Origin: Saksenaea vasiformis B4078 | Lineage: Eukaryota > Mucoromycota > Mucoromycetes > Mucorales > Saksenaeaceae | Direction of reading: 5' to 3' | Length of the DNA: 64,000 nt | Assembly: GCA_000697055.1 (NCBI GenBank) | Contig: JNDT01001536.1 | Location: 1 to 64,000, forward strand | In this document: positions 49,426-62,103 of the stretch, one piece after another | How the letters are laid out: each line of letters begins with the position of its first letter | Numbering within the stretch: position 1 is the first letter of the stretch | The notes under the pieces: model-generated | Told to the model about the DNA's origin: nothing | What the model saw: the letters and a program-made list of their open reading frames with translations, nothing else | The model's database searches: none | Made by a program: the position numbers and the translations under genes

Positions 49426-49902
49426 ATGTCTGGACGTCGAATAGAATTCTCTACAGATGATAATAATAATAATAACTACAATTACATCAACGCGACAACG
49501 AGTTACAGGACGTTATCAAGTTAATCTTAGTCAATGCATTGCATTTGTTGCGACATGCAACATGTACCTTTTTTTTTCCCTTTTTTTTTCCACGCAGGGC
49601 GATCAGTGCATCAACATTTACAAGTATATTCCTTATACGAAAAGGTCAGGGATCAATTCCACGTTAGTAAGGTAAAGGTTATGTCCTACGCTCTACGGAA
49701 TAGAGAGAAAACGGAGGAGAAAGTTCATCGAATCAAGGGATGCGTGGAAACTTCGGTAACCGTTATAAACAGAGCGCCTGCTGGTAAATACCATGAAGCT
49801 AAGCCAAGTATGGGCTGGGAGGTTAAGTGTGGCAAATGCACTTGTCCATGTGGAACAATTACTTCATCTCATCTGACTTGGCTCCTTCTGTGTCAAATTT
49901 AA
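49426..49902 (+). CDS. Candidate two-exon small gene, unrecognised
   Basis: ATG 49426 opens MSGRRIEFSTDD and an Asn run. With exons 49426-49519 and 49598-49902 (acceptor CACGCAG after a long T tract) the frame continues through QHLQVYSLYEKVRDQFHVSK to a cysteine-rich end (CGKCTCPCG) and a stop at 49900-49902, 132 residues. The donor GTTAAT is weak, and another frame of the second exon is also open. The Cys cluster could bind metal. No family is known. Confidence 0.3.
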
Positions 49903-50788
49903 GTCTTACTTTAGACTGCGCACACGTATTTCATTCGTTGTTTGTCCTTAAAGAACATTCTTCTCCACCTACACGTCGATGGTTACTTTAACGTTTAAGA
50001 TCAGCATCGGACATGCATTCTGGATTTCCACCATTTATTATTATTATTATTATTATCCATTTACTTACAGCTAAGGAATACATGCATCATGCAACTCTTC
50101 TGCACAAATCCTGAAAAAGACTCTCTCTTTTCAAACTTGTAGGTTGTTGACAGGTAAACTTTTGCCGATTGTTTATCTATGTATGCAAACTCGGATTATA
50201 CACAAATGGGGAGAGAGAGAGAGAGAGAGAGACCCTGGCACAAATCTCCGCTGTAAGGGTGGGCATAAAATATGGCCCACGAGGTGGATGAGGAATCTAC
50301 TTCAACAGCCATTCCATTCATAACAAGACACTATCCGTCCAGTAATTCCATGGATTTGCTTTGCAAAGTTAAAAGAAAAACAACCGATTTAGAGAGGACA
50401 CAATGTCGGTCTATCTATCTATTACCTGTCAACTTTTTTTTTTAGCAAAATAGACTTCTACTAAACCCTGTCCTATTATCTTACACAAAAGATCACCTAC
50501 CTAGTGACTCTTCGGCTAAACATTTGCGCTTGTTTTTTACCCTAGTGATCTATCGGAACCACCCGGGTTCTCTCTTTCTGGTCTCCCCTCTAACGTTTTA
50601 AACTTTATTGAAAGAAACGTATCACGTATTCCGCGACCGGGATTCAGTAAGGTAAAAAAAAAAATCCATCATGGTAGAAAGGGTTCGAGGTAAGAAACGT
50701 GGCTTTTTGCGCCCCTTCCTTTTCTTTTGCGTGCACGAATGCTACGTCAAGATCGAAGTGCAGCAAGTTGTTGTTGTTGTTCTTTTAG

Positions 50789-50894
50789 CGAAAACCTTCA
50801 ATCATTTGCAACCGCACTTGGAATTTTTACAGGAACAACATTTTTGGACCGAGCAGTTCAAAACTTAATCATACTATGCCTTGGAACAGGATGA
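50789..50894 (+). other. Possible terminal exon with a hydrophobic segment
   Basis: After the acceptor-like TTCTTTTAG a frame reads ENLQSFATALGIFTGTTFLD and then AVQNLIILCLGTG, stopping with TGA at 50892-50894. It would form an amphipathic-hydrophobic end. Two other frames are open across the same bases and no upstream exon joins it convincingly, so it is only a hint. Confidence 0.2.
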
Positions 50895-52098
50895 TCCGGA
50901 AGCTGTCTGCTGCCATAAAATGGATAGGCTACGCGTAGAGCAATGCACAGAAGCGATCTCGTGGAACGAAAACAAAAACAACAACTACGCTAGTGTATTA
51001 AAAGATAATAATGATCGCGACAAACAAATGTTTCAGAGAAACAGGTTACAGTTATCGTCTTTAGCGATGTGGCTGACTGACTGACTGACGCGTCGCACAT
51101 CCTTCAAGTATCAATCATCCTCATCACTGCGGGGTGTGAGAGAATTTAAACCCATAACTGAATTAACTGTTTCACTGAATGGTACCCACTAACCCTACAT
51201 TCCTGCCCGCTTGTAACACCACTCAGGTGATACATTGTACTTCGCTTTCTAGCTCACTCGTTAGCAAAAAAAAAAAAAAAAAAAAAAAAGAAATGGATGT
51301 TATCTTGGAAAAGCTGGCTAACCTCTAATGAAAAAGATCAATGTACAACTCGGTTTTACCAACGTGATGGCACATGCGCGCGTTTTTCTTTCTTTCTTTC
51401 TTTTTTTTTTTTTTTACTCTAGCACGGCAGGATGCAAGGTAGCCGTGACCCATGCAACTGCAAACGTTTATCTCCAACAGGCACAACGCTTGGCACCGCC
51501 GTAAAATAATCCGCGTTGGCTTTGAGCACCATTGTTCCCAACAAAGCTGACACCCAGGGACTCAGGTGTCACGGCATCGTGTCTTGTTTCTGGGACACAA
51601 TGTTCAATGTCCGGATTGTCAAGACATGGACAACAACGTTCAGAAGCATTAAAATCCTTTCAAAGCCCTGTACGTCACTGCTGAAAATAAAAAGTTTACG
51701 GTAGAATTTAGGTCGTTTTCTGTTTTTGTGTGACAAGGACAACCGTTTTTACCTTTTTTGTTGGATTGGCCCGGTTTTGTCAGCGCGAATACAATACATC
51801 TGTCCCTAACAGTTGAAAACCGGGGCTTGGTGTATGTGTACCACGACTAGCAACGCCTGACAATCACAGATTAGATGACACGGTTTATACTCCTTATATA
51901 ATAGATCCCACGATCTTATCTCTTCTGTCTTTCATATGAGAAGAGGGGACCATGATCCCTGTGGCGTAGCATAGAATTCTTTTTCTCTTTCTTTTTCTTT
52001 TCTTTTCTTGGAGAGAGAGAGAGAGAAAGAAAACCATGCTTTATATGTTAAATACAGTGTATTGAATAGATTAAACAAACAAATACAAGGAATCAAAT

Positions 52099-53863
52099 TC
52101 ATACAGGATGGAAAAAGAAAGCTAATGCTACAATACAATAGGAAGCCTATATTTTTTTTTCGCATAATCCAGTTAGTATAACTTGATGTCATCTATATGC
52201 TAGAAAAAAGAAAAACCTACCAAAAGCAAAACACCTTCAAGCCAGTTCGAACGACCATCTTGGATAAGATAGTTCACAATCAACACACTAGCAAACAGAA
52301 CCACAGTTTCGAAATCTTCAAAGAAGAGAGTCATTGGTTGATCGATAACCCAACCAGCAATGACCAGAACAGGCGTCACCAAGAGACCGATCTGAAGCGA
52401 TGACGAGATAGCAATACCAATGGAAAGATTCATTTTGTTTTTCATGGCAAAGGTCACAGCGCTAACGTGTTCAGCAGCGCTAAAAAAATTTTCCCACTCG
52501 CGTCAGAATCCAACTTCTTCAAGCAAAATGAGCTGCTACTTACTTTCCAACAATGGGAAGAAGGATGATACCGACAAATGTCTCATTAATGTCCCAGCTA
52601 TGGACAACACCTTCAATACTACACAAAATGATTGAGTTTCCAGCAATTGAGTTTCTTCACCGACTACTACTAACTACTACTTACGCTCCAACAAGGAATT
52701 CGGCATGAAGGGAGACAAAACCAGCAATGGTGAGCAATCTGTAAGATTCAATATGAGTGTTACACACAGTCTATCAAATAAGGAAACGTACGAAAGGATG
52801 GAGAATGACAAAGTGGTAGTAGGTACTTCATCTTCATCAGCCTCGTCTTCATACTATAATTTAGTTGTGTAAGCATATGAGATGGTCAAAGCAGTCTTTT
52901 TTTGTGGCGTTTACCAAGTGTGCGTGCGTTTTGAGCTAAAATAAATATATAATTTACCAAAAAAAAAATGAATTGCATGTCACACGTAATTTTCCATACC
53001 TGGAAGATCAAGAATAAGACGTAGACGATCAACAGGATGATCGCTGTTCCGTGACTAAGTCTAAGAATCCCCGCTTCAGCTTCCGCTCCGGCCTCATCTG
53101 CTGTAGCACTAAAAGCGGCGGGCACGAGCAAAGATAACGTGGTCAAAGCAAGAAGAGACGAAGACGTCTGAGCAGCTAAAAAAAAGAAAAAAAATTAAGA
53201 AAAGAAATTTTCCGGGCATTCGATAGAGAGATAATATTTACCAGTTATGTTAAAGCTTTGTTCAGACCGGGATACACCACCGAGCAAGAAGCAAAAACCA
53301 AGCACCAACAAAATATTTGACAGGATAGAACCCATGACAGAGGCTGTGTTATATATATATACCGATAAGTAAAACAAAAGAGCTAACATCATGAATATAG
53401 CTAACCCACCTTGAACCACGCGAATTAGCCCCTCTTTCAGAGCAATCACGCCAAGAATAAGTTCAACAGCGTTACCAAAAGTGGCGTTTAAAAGTGCGCC
53501 CCAGGTGGACCCACAGCGTAACGCCAATTCTTCAGTAGCTACAAGAAAAAAAAAAAAAAACAAAACAAAGCGTTGGGGTTGTTGTTGTTGTTTAGTCACT
53601 CCAACGAAATCAGACGCAAAAAAAAAAAAAGTACCGAAGCCTAGCAATTTGGCGAGAGGAATGATGGCCATGAAATTCAAGGCAAACACGACGGAGTCAG
53701 AGGCATCGGCGAATGAGAACCCGAGAGCGATTGGGACGAACAACAGTAAAACGTTGAACCTGGAGGAGGTGGCGGTTGCTTTAAAGGATGACCAAAAGGT
53801 GGGCGGGTCTTCGCCGAAATGGTGATCAGACTGGCCAAGTAAAGGTTGTCTTTCGTGACTCAT
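52099..53863 (-). CDS. VCX1: Vacuolar Ca2+/H+ exchanger, VCX1-like
   Basis: Ten exons on the minus strand: 53863-53635, 53538-53410, 53343-53242, 53175-53000, 52935-52915 (21 nt), 52853-52792, 52738-52685, 52618-52544, 52479-52221, 52146-52099; 384 residues (yeast Vcx1 411). The two exchanger repeats are visible: GNAVELILGVIALKEG after GSTWGALLNATF, and GNAAEHVSAVTFAMKNKMN with SIGIAISSSLQI. Each carries the membrane-buried Glu of the CaCA superfamily. An acidic loop (EDEADEDE) separates the halves after LKTHAHL, which is the 21-nt exon. CAX-type exchangers move cytosolic calcium into the vacuole against protons. The second Asn of GNAAEH is split by an intron. The last exon was chosen so that the final helix (CIVALAFFFHPV) is completed; reading another acceptor stops earlier. 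Confidence 0.93.
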
Positions 53864-55585
53864 GACCAAAAAATCAAAAGTTGGGAAAGAAAGAAATGGG
53901 AAAAAAAAAGTACGACAAGCCGGAAGACGGAGAAAGGGTGGGTTTATATTCAGCAAAGAAGTTTAGTTACGTCCCGATACTTTTTAGGTGGCACAAGCCA
54001 GTGGGCCATAAATGAAGCGATGTAGCGTGACGACAAATAAAAAACACTAGACTGTTCTAAAAAAGAAATCCAAACGATTCAAAACAACAAGGAGAACCTC
54101 CCCGATGGAATTTCCATGCAGAAATTCAATCAAGGTAACTCTTGTGTGGCTGGAAACCAAGGGAATTGACCTTTTATGGAAGTCGGTCGTCTGGTCCACA
54201 GCTTGCATCCAAACTTCATTTGTGGCTAGTACGCCCCCCAGACCAGATGATCGTCCGTACCCCAACCCTTTTTTTTTCTTTTTTTTTTTTTTTCCTTTGA
54301 GGCCCGTGTGATTGCAACAACAACCTGGAATCCTTGGCAGAAAATTCGCCATTCGATAACATTCGGTACAATGATTTGATCAGTTTCAGAAACAAATCCA
54401 TTTTTTACTCGGTCCCCTTTTTTTTTTTTCTCTTTCTCGGGGTACGAAACCGGGGATCTGCAAGAATACCTCAGGACCGGTCGCTGTTCTGTTCGACGAG
54501 TAAAAAAAAAAAAAAGAAGAAGAAGACGCCTATCCTATCTGTAGGGCCTAATGCAGGTTAAAGGTAACGAGAATGAGAGACTTGGCGGGAGCGCTACTAA
54601 ATCTTCCTACAATGGTTGACTTCAAGGTGGCATATTTCATACTAAACATCACGCATTGGATAATCTGGATGGAACAACCCAATAATAATAATGTAACAAT
54701 ACAGCAAATCGTCCCCCCAGTCAGCGATCCCTTACTGCCCGTGTAATCACGCCACGATCAGCGTCTCCTGTTGCTGTGACCATGATAAGCATTTGGACCC
54801 AATTCGTTGCTTTTTTTTTTTTTAAAAAAAACATCTGTACTTCTGCATTTCATTGACTATGCACTTGATCATCATAGATAGATGCAAAGCCATTCTGATC
54901 ATTATCATTTGGAAGGGATCGAATGACCGGTTCTCATCAAACAACTTGCTAGCTGACATGAGCATGAAGTTCGGAGGTCAAAAATCATTTTCATCTGATC
55001 GGACGCCTTAAGGAACATTTTCGGTGGTAGGTAATTCTCCTTTCGTCCAACTATTCTAGTAGGCACACCATTCAATTTTCATTATTACCGAAAATAAACA
55101 TTCCGAATGTTCTTTTTGTAGGTTTTACAACATCCATCCGCGAGCGTAGTAATAATATGCGGAACACCACAAGATGACAAAGGACATGCGATTTTTGCGT
55201 ACTTGATACAGCCTATTGAAGCAGATGAAGGGGTATGTACAGGAAAATAGCGAAACCCCAGCTCCATAATCAAGTAATTTGGCCATGCATTTGTAGTAGC
55301 ACAAACGCGTCGAGTAGACGCCGAGCGAAAAACGCAAGGCCATTCAGGATAGAATTGGAAGCAACAGATGATTCAGTTTATTATTGACGCTTATCCTAAG
55401 CGTTTTAGTTTTTGTCGATGGAAATACGATATTCATTTATGACATGAAGAAGAGCAACGGCGCACACACACACACTACTGTGTCACACGTTGCATTGGTG
55501 AAGAATGTGACTGCCGATTAATTAGACTTGAGTGGGGGAAATCTTCGCTCTTATGCGCCTGAATCTCGTTTCCCGTGTCGACACC
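53864..55585. other. Intergenic region between divergent VCX1 and TFC4
   Basis: About 1.7 kb with many A and T runs. No coding frame has convincing character. It must contain both promoters. I see no shared motif strong enough to name. Confidence 0.5.
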
Positions 55586-58500
55586 ATGCAAGACGACGAT
55601 CCTCAGGCAGAATCTTCTACAGCCAATGCAAAACGCCATGAACAGTTTATGAAGAGTATCATGATGTCCGGTATGGACGAGGACGGTGAAGAAGACGTGG
55701 ATTCCATCGATCCAGACATCATGAACACGGACTTTATGGAGTCGGACGATCTTGTCATGGACTTGGAAGAAGAAGCCGGTTTGCCGGATTGGATGCGAGG
55801 CGAAGATTATATCGATGACGACGAAATCACGCAAGTTATCTCTCCATGTGCTTTCTTGGAGTTTCGTTTCGAGCTCATGCATTCATGTCTATAGAACCCT
55901 TTTACAACGGACAAAAGAAGCACGCGAAAGATTAAAGACGGGCAGTCTGGAAGAAATAACAAAGGATGTGGAGGATTTTGAAGACAATTTGGTAGCAACT
56001 GCTGGTATTGGTAAATCACGTCGTGGAGGTAGACGACGCGTTACCGCAGGAGAGACCAAGTTGTCGGAAGAAGTGAAGAATATGTTGGGTCGGGCCAACG
56101 CATTGTATATTGCGCAAGACTACGGTCAAGCGATTGATCTGCTTCAGACGCTTATTACACAACATCCGCATGTCTACCAAGGATGGAATACGTTGGGTCT
56201 TGTGCATGAAGAAATGGGAAACTCAGAAAAAGCACTGCAACTACGAATGATTGCCGCCCATATGTGTCAAAAAGACGGTGGACTATGGAAAGAACTAGGT
56301 CTAAAATCTGTGTACGTAAAGATAGTCTCTTTTGCGTTAGGAAAAAAACTGAGTTCTTCTTCTCTGTAGGGAGAACAATGCCACACAGCAAGCTATCTAC
56401 TGTCTTTCAAAGGCGCTCATCGTAGATCCTACCGACGTTGATGCATTATGGGACCGTTCCTTTCTTTTTAAAAAGCTTGGGAGAACAGATGACGCGATTG
56501 ATGGTTTTGTGACACTCCTCGAAATGTTACCGCATCATTTCAAAGTGATTAATGAGTTGGCAAAATTGTATCGATCAAAAGGTCAACCAAAGGAAGCGAT
56601 CGCATTGTATGAGAAAGCGATGGAATACCACGCGAAACACGACAAAGATGATGAGGAGGAGGAAGACGAAAATGAGGACGAGGAGTTCCGCGATCGATTG
56701 GGTTATGCTGAGATCAATATGCTGAGTGAACTGTATTTGATGTTAAACGATTATCGCCGTGCTCTCGAATGTATCAAAAACGGTTTACGACATATCCAGA
56801 AACGGCAGGAGGAGACTTGGTGGTTGGATCATGTTGATGACGACAATGAATATTTTCAGGAAAGGGAAGAACGCTCTGAATTTCCCATTGAACTGAGAGT
56901 ACGCATGGGTGTTTGTCGTGTGTATCTCGGTCAGGTGGATGTAGCCACGGTAAGTGATGTGATAAAGCGATCAAGTAAAAAAAAAGGAGCAGACATCATA
57001 AGACCCTACCAATTTCCAGCGACATTTCAGCTATTTATTACGATACCCAGCAAATACCTATCCGGATTTGCATCAGGACATTGCGTATGCCTACATGGAT
57101 AAAAGACATTACGATCTAGCACTGACCGTGTTTCAAAAAGTGATCGATGTGTCTGACGTGAGTTTTCGACTGTTTGTCGTTCAAAGCTAGACTATCGCTA
57201 ATATAATTTTTGCAGGAAGTGGAAGTGGATCTCCTTATTCGTACTGCAGATTGCTACCGTGAAGTGGGCGAACTTGAAACCGCAGCTGTCTTTTACGTCA
57301 ATGGTAAGTAGTAACCTTCGCTGTAGCAACAACCCCCCCCCCCTTTTTTTTTATTTCCAGTATTAATTTGAAACGATGTCAGTTTTGGATAGTCAACCGG
57401 AAAATCTGGATGTCATGATGTCCCTTGCGGCAGTGTATGAAGAGCAAGGAAAAGAAGAACAAGCACTGGAGCTTGTCGATTTTGGTAACCTAAACAAGAC
57501 ATGTGGACTGACTGACATACATTTACTTAACTTTCTTGCTTGAATTAGTTATGAAGAAGAACCGTGAGACTCGCCGACAGAAAAAGAATGCTACTGTCGA
57601 ATCAAAGAAGAATGAAGAAGGAAAGACAGAAAAACCGAAACGGGATCGGTCCAAAAAAGCGTCTATTTTCGACGAAGCTCAAAAACAATCGGAAAGCGAA
57701 CGTTACAGACGTGAAAGAGAAGAACGGATACGAATTGAAGCAGAGAAGGAGTTGCACGTACAAAGTTTATTTGAAAAGATTTTTGAGTTGGAAACGATGA
57801 TGGGTCCGACGATTGTTGGTATGGACCGTGCGGTGATGCGAGAGTACATGCGTGTGGCACAAGAATTATGGGACGATTTTCAAAACACCAGAGCCTTTTA
57901 TCCTACCACACGGGTAAGACATAGGGAATGTGTATTGCTGTGAAGTTTTTCACCGATCACCCTCTCTCTCTCTCTTTTTTTTTTTTCTTCTAGGCCACAC
58001 GATTCCAAGGATTTTACGCTGTGCGCTCAAAACGGCCACAGGAGCAGTCGCTTGAGTTGGAGGCACATCAGATGGCTAACCGCTTGCGAGGTCGTATGAA
58101 TCGACAGAACCAAGAGGAAGACTATGACGAAGCTGATCAAGAAATGAAGGAAGAGGAAGAGAGAGAGCTGCGTATGAGTGCTGCAGATCATTTCCGACAA
58201 GTCACTTTTGATATCTGGCTGCGGACTTTTATGAAGGTGAGTAGAGTTGAATGAGACGACGATAGTTCGTTCGTTGTTTCCACTAGGAACTAACGGTGCT
58301 TGTTCAGTATGCTTTTATGCTTGCAACAACACGCCGTGTTGATGAAGCGTATAATCTGTTAAAGCGAGCGGGCGAGGCGAACGTGTTTTACCATGACACG
58401 CATAAAAGGACCGCCCTCAAGCTGGCCTTGCTGGGTAAATACTATCAAAAGAAAAACGTCGAAAGCAATTGGGTACTAATGAATCGTCCTAAGGTTGTGG

Positions 58501-59650
58501 CATGATAAATAACAACGAAGTGATTCTTGGAGAAGCTGTACGGTGGTTGTGCAACTTTTTCCCATTCCGAAACGACCCTTATCGTATTTATGCAGCCGTT
58601 ATGTCGAGGTAAAAAGAGCAGTTGAAACTCTGGTAGATAGTGACTGAAATTCATATGCTTCGGACAGTGATATAAGAGAGAAAGACAATTATACTTCGAT
58701 GAAGTTTATTATTCGTACAATTCGTCTGATGGATGCTGTGATTGCTCGTCAGCGTGCGGTAGCGGGAGGAGAAGCGGAAACGGAAGAGATGGAAGGCATC
58801 GAAGAGCTACATGGTGCCATTCTGGCCATGTACGATACAACTGAAGCCAACGACCAAAATTACAGTCGTTATTACCATGTTCCAAGACACTTGATGGAGA
58901 AGGATGCCACCAAGACTCAGGGAATCATAGCGCCGAAACAGATTAATCCATTATTGCTTAATATATTTGGTAATCTGTTGTGTATTGGTCGAAGTTACCA
59001 TGCTGCTTCAGGTAAGAGCTTGATAACTATTCGGTCGCTTGTAAACCAATTCCCATGTAGTGTTCTATATGCGTGCTTATGCCGTTGCTTCCTCCGAACC
59101 ATTGAATGTATTATGTTTGAGTGTTGCAACCATGCTGCGTGCAATGCAGCGTAAATCTGATAATCGTCATTATCAAATCACACAGGTAAGACAAAGAAAG
59201 AAGAATCAAAAAGTTTTACAAGCTATATAATCCATCAAAGGCAATGATGTTTTTCCAAGAGTATGCCAAGTTGAGAGGGAATACGCAGGAAGTTGAATAT
59301 AACATGGGACGTGCATTCCATCAGCTAGGTACTACAGAAAAAACGTGTCCAAGGACGGAAAAAGACGGTGGTTTACTCAATGATTCTCTATAGGTTTGAC
59401 CCATTTAGCTGTACCTCACTACGAACGGGCTATTTGTATGCCATCTGCCGCAAAACGAGGCAAAGTGAGGGAGAAGAACGTAGAGGAGATCTATGTATGG
59501 TCGGAGGACGATCTAGGTGATGGAGAAGACGAAGACGAAGACGACACCGATTTGACACGAGAGGCTGCTTACAATTTACATCTCATCTACATGTCCCATA
59601 GCTCTGCCAACTTGGCTCAGATTCTTCTTCGCAAATATTGTACCATATAA
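55586..59650 (+). CDS. TFC4: TFIIIC TPR subunit TFC4 (tau131 / GTF3C3 / Sfc4)
   Basis: Fourteen exons: 55586-55830, 55895-56311, 56370-56949, 57020-57157, 57216-57303, 57383-57484, 57549-57913, 57994-58236, 58308-58434, 58494-58608, 58668-59011, 59061-59185, 59241-59328, 59394-59650; 1077 residues (yeast 1025). The N-terminus is acidic. TPR repeats start near ANALYIAQDYGQAIDLLQTL, followed by HPHVYQGWNTLGLVHEEMGN, a charged insert with a helical Lys/Glu run (about exon 7), and further repeats to the C-terminus (YNMGRAFHQLGLTHLAVPHY). Tfc4 bridges TFIIIC to TFIIIB for RNA polymerase III transcription of tRNA and 5S genes. The first intron (55831-55894) needs a GC-AG donor (GCAAGT) to keep frame. 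The start at 55586 has the better context; an in-frame ATG at 55553 is an alternative. Confidence 0.93.
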
Positions 59651-59841
59651 GCATCGTTTAGTTAAAAAAAAACGTTTTTTAAGAAAAAAAAAAGATAATG
59701 TATTTCTATTTGTTTTTGTTGGTATTTAAAATGTGTGCTATATACAAAGAAAAAGGAGAGAGAGAGAGAAAAAGAAAATAGTGAATAATGCTAAAGTAAG
59801 GAAAAGGGAAGATGGGAAACCAAAAAAAAAAAATTCTTTTT

Positions 59842-61443
59842 CTAAGCCTTGATGGCATGCTCGGTTGGTAAGGTTTCCTGAACGTCGGTTGTGGAGACGT
59901 TTGCAGCGGCAACATAGTCTTCTTCAAATTCTTCGAGATCCTTACCCTTGGATTCGGGGACCCAGAGAATGGTGACGACCATACCGAGGAACATGACGGC
60001 GGCAAAGATACCCAAGGTTTGTGGCAAGAAAGCGTGCTCGCCCTTCTTTGTGCTTCCAATGTCGACAATCACGTTGAAGGCGAAAGCAGCAAGAATGGCA
60101 CCGGCTTTACCAGAGGCGGCAGAGATACCGTGGGCAGAGGCGCGGACCTTGGTGGGGAACACTTCACCAGGAATGATAAAGGTAGTGCTGTTGGCGCCGA
60201 AGTTCTGGAAGAGCTGGGCAAGCGTGAACAAGGCAATGAAAGCGGGCATGGCGTTGTTGAGGAGCTGGTGGTAGGCGGCGGCAAGGATGGTGAACAGGAC
60301 GGTAGTGACAGCGAAGCCCATGATCTGAATAGGGCGGCGACCCCAGCGTTCGATGAAGAAGACGGTCAAGTAGTAACCAGGGACGAAACCAAGACAAGTG
60401 ATAATGATCTGACCGACGGTGTTGGCCCAGAGGGTGTCAAAGGGAGTATCACGGTTGGAGTACCCAATGGCAGACAGCACAGCGGTGTTGTTCAGACCGA
60501 GACCATAAAAGGCAATGTCGAGAAGGAACCAGGAAAGAGAAGTACCCAGCAAGACCTTGAAGTTCTTCCATTGACCAAAGTAGGCGCGGAATTCAGCCCA
60601 GTGATCACGCTTGGCTTCGACCTTGGTGTACTGTTTGGCGAGTTCATCCGAGACTTGCTGACCCTTGGCGGCAGCGGCGGCTTCGACGTCGTGGTTGACG
60701 TTGAGCGAGTAGCGGGGGGATTCAGGCATAGTGAAACGAAGGTAGATGGTAGCGACAGCGGGCACAGCACCAAGACCGACGCAGAGACGCCAGACATAGT
60801 CAAGGTTCATCACATCGGCGTTGATTGCGTTTTTGAAGATAGCCAACAACACCAGCGTCACAATAGCAGCGGCCAAGTTACCAATACCTTGCATGGAGAA
60901 GATCAAAGCCATCATCATACCACGTTTACCAGCCGAGGACCATTCGGAAGTAATTGTAGCAGACATGGGATAGTCACCACCGACACCGATACCAAGAATG
61001 AAACGCCAGAGACCGAGGAAACCCATGGCGGAGACACCACGGATAGCAGAAGCAGAGGTAGCGCAATTAATTGTACCAAGAATAATAATCATCAATTCAG
61101 CACCATAGATCTTGCGGCCGAGAATATCACCAAGGAAACCAAACAGAAGCTGACCAATCAATGTACCAACGGAAGCCATACCCTTGATGACACCTTCAAT
61201 ATTGGATGGAATCTTGTTACCCTGATCGGCATAGTAGACATAACCCAACATGGGAGAGATCAAGTTGATAATGAAGACATCATAGGAATCAGTAAAGAAA
61301 CCAGCACCGGAAGTCAGGATAGTTCGAAAGGTAAACCAATTCCAGCCAGTATTGAGACCATCGTCTAATTTCTCCAGACTCTTGAGTTTTTGTTCGGCAG
61401 TGGCGAACTGGTCCAGCTCGTGAGCGGAAACGGTGGTCGACAT
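59842..61443 (-). CDS. PHO84: High-affinity phosphate transporter, PHO84 type (MFS)
   Basis: Intronless, 533 residues with twelve predicted membrane segments of the major facilitator superfamily. The hallmarks of the phosphate:H+ symporter family are FFTDSYDVFIINLISPMLG in helix 1, GQLLFGFLGDILGRK in the first cytosolic loop, the family signature GIGVGGDYPMSATITSEW, PESPRY before the central loop and ERWGRRP in the second half. It imports phosphate with protons across the plasma membrane. Codon use is strongly biased and GC-richer than its neighbours, which suggests high expression. It even leaves a long open frame on the opposite strand. The start is MSTTV at 61443 rather than the upstream in-frame ATG at 61488, whose extension is a T-tract translation. 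The gene ends 191 bases from convergent TFC4. Confidence 0.95.
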   Translation of the reverse strand: MSTTVSAHELDQFATAEQKLKSLEKLDDGLNTGWNWFTFRTILTSGAGFFTDSYDVFIINLISPMLGYVYYADQGNKIPSNIEGVIKGMASVGTLIGQLLFGFLGDILGRKIYGAELMIIILGTINCATSASAIRGVSAMGFLGLWRFILGIGVGGDYPMSATITSEWSSAGKRGMMMALIFSMQGIGNLAAAIVTLVLLAIFKNAINADVMNLDYVWRLCVGLGAVPAVATIYLRFTMPESPRYSLNVNHDVEAAAAAKGQQVSDELAKQYTKVEAKRDHWAEFRAYFGQWKNFKVLLGTSLSWFLLDIAFYGLGLNNTAVLSAIGYSNRDTPFDTLWANTVGQIIITCLGFVPGYYLTVFFIERWGRRPIQIMGFAVTTVLFTILAAAYHQLLNNAMPAFIALFTLAQLFQNFGANSTTFIIPGEVFPTKVRASAHGISAASGKAGAILAAFAFNVIVDIGSTKKGEHAFLPQTLGIFAAVMFLGMVVTILWVPESKGKDLEEFEEDYVAAANVSTTDVQETLPTEHAIKA

Positions 61444-61809
61444 CAAAAGGGTTGAGAGTTTTGTATAAAAGAAAAAAAAATTGGACAATTACGTTTTTTT
61501 TTGCCCCTTTTATTTATTTTCACTGAAGTGAGTTGGTTGTCAAGTGAGGTCGTGTGACGGATACGATTGGATGGTAAAGCCTTTGTCTTCCATTGTTTCT
61601 AAAATTTTACGTTAGAACCCAATCATCGTCGATGGAAGGGTCGCGTGGGGCCAACGGTGGTCTTTAGGCAAAAAAATTTTTTACCAACGTGGTGTGGAAA
61701 ATGAATTTGATTGGTTGATCCGACATGTTTTTCTTGAACATCCAAGAAGATCGGTCTTCCTTCATTTGTCCTATTTTTCCTTGAAGAAGAAATAAACTTT
61801 ATACCTACT

Positions 61810-62103
61810 ATGGTAGTATTTTCATATATCAATAGTAAAAATCCCCAGAAATGGAGTAGTCGAGTGTTAGTGCATTCTGAGGTTTCTTTAAACGATGAAG
61901 CAAAAAAGAGCATCTCAAAATCAATGCTTTCTGAAGCGGACTTTTTACAGCATCACGGGCCGAGGAAAAAAAAGTTTCTAATTAAAGACAAGGAAGTAAA
62001 AAAAAAAAAAAAGCGTATACCAGGGATTCAACTGATAATACCTATTAGTCAACGGCAACAGGATAAAGATTTTTTCCTTTTGTGGGAGGCAACCGATAAG
62101 TAA
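61810..62103 (+). other. Open frame of 97 codons, lysine-rich, doubtful
   Basis: From ATG 61810 a frame rich in Lys and Ser runs to a stop at 62101-62103. It passes through an A-run (61998-62013) that would encode poly-Lys. Its last codons overlap a GTAAGT donor-like site, so it could be a first exon. No domain or partner exon was recognised. Confidence 0.15.

Larger units (their letters stand above)
48627..52098. other. Long region without a firm gene
   Basis: Contains the 3' end of the proline-rich gene, two low-confidence coding candidates (49426-49902 and 50789-50894), a GA microsatellite near 50211-50231 and a 24-base A run at 51266-51289. Nothing else could be named. Further frames are short and lack coding character. 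Confidence 0.45.

Noticed and set aside
60019..61368. 449-codon open frame on the plus strand opposite PHO84
   Set aside because: It is the exact antisense shadow of a highly codon-biased transporter gene. The translation is low-complexity Gly/Asp/Glu/Thr without any domain.
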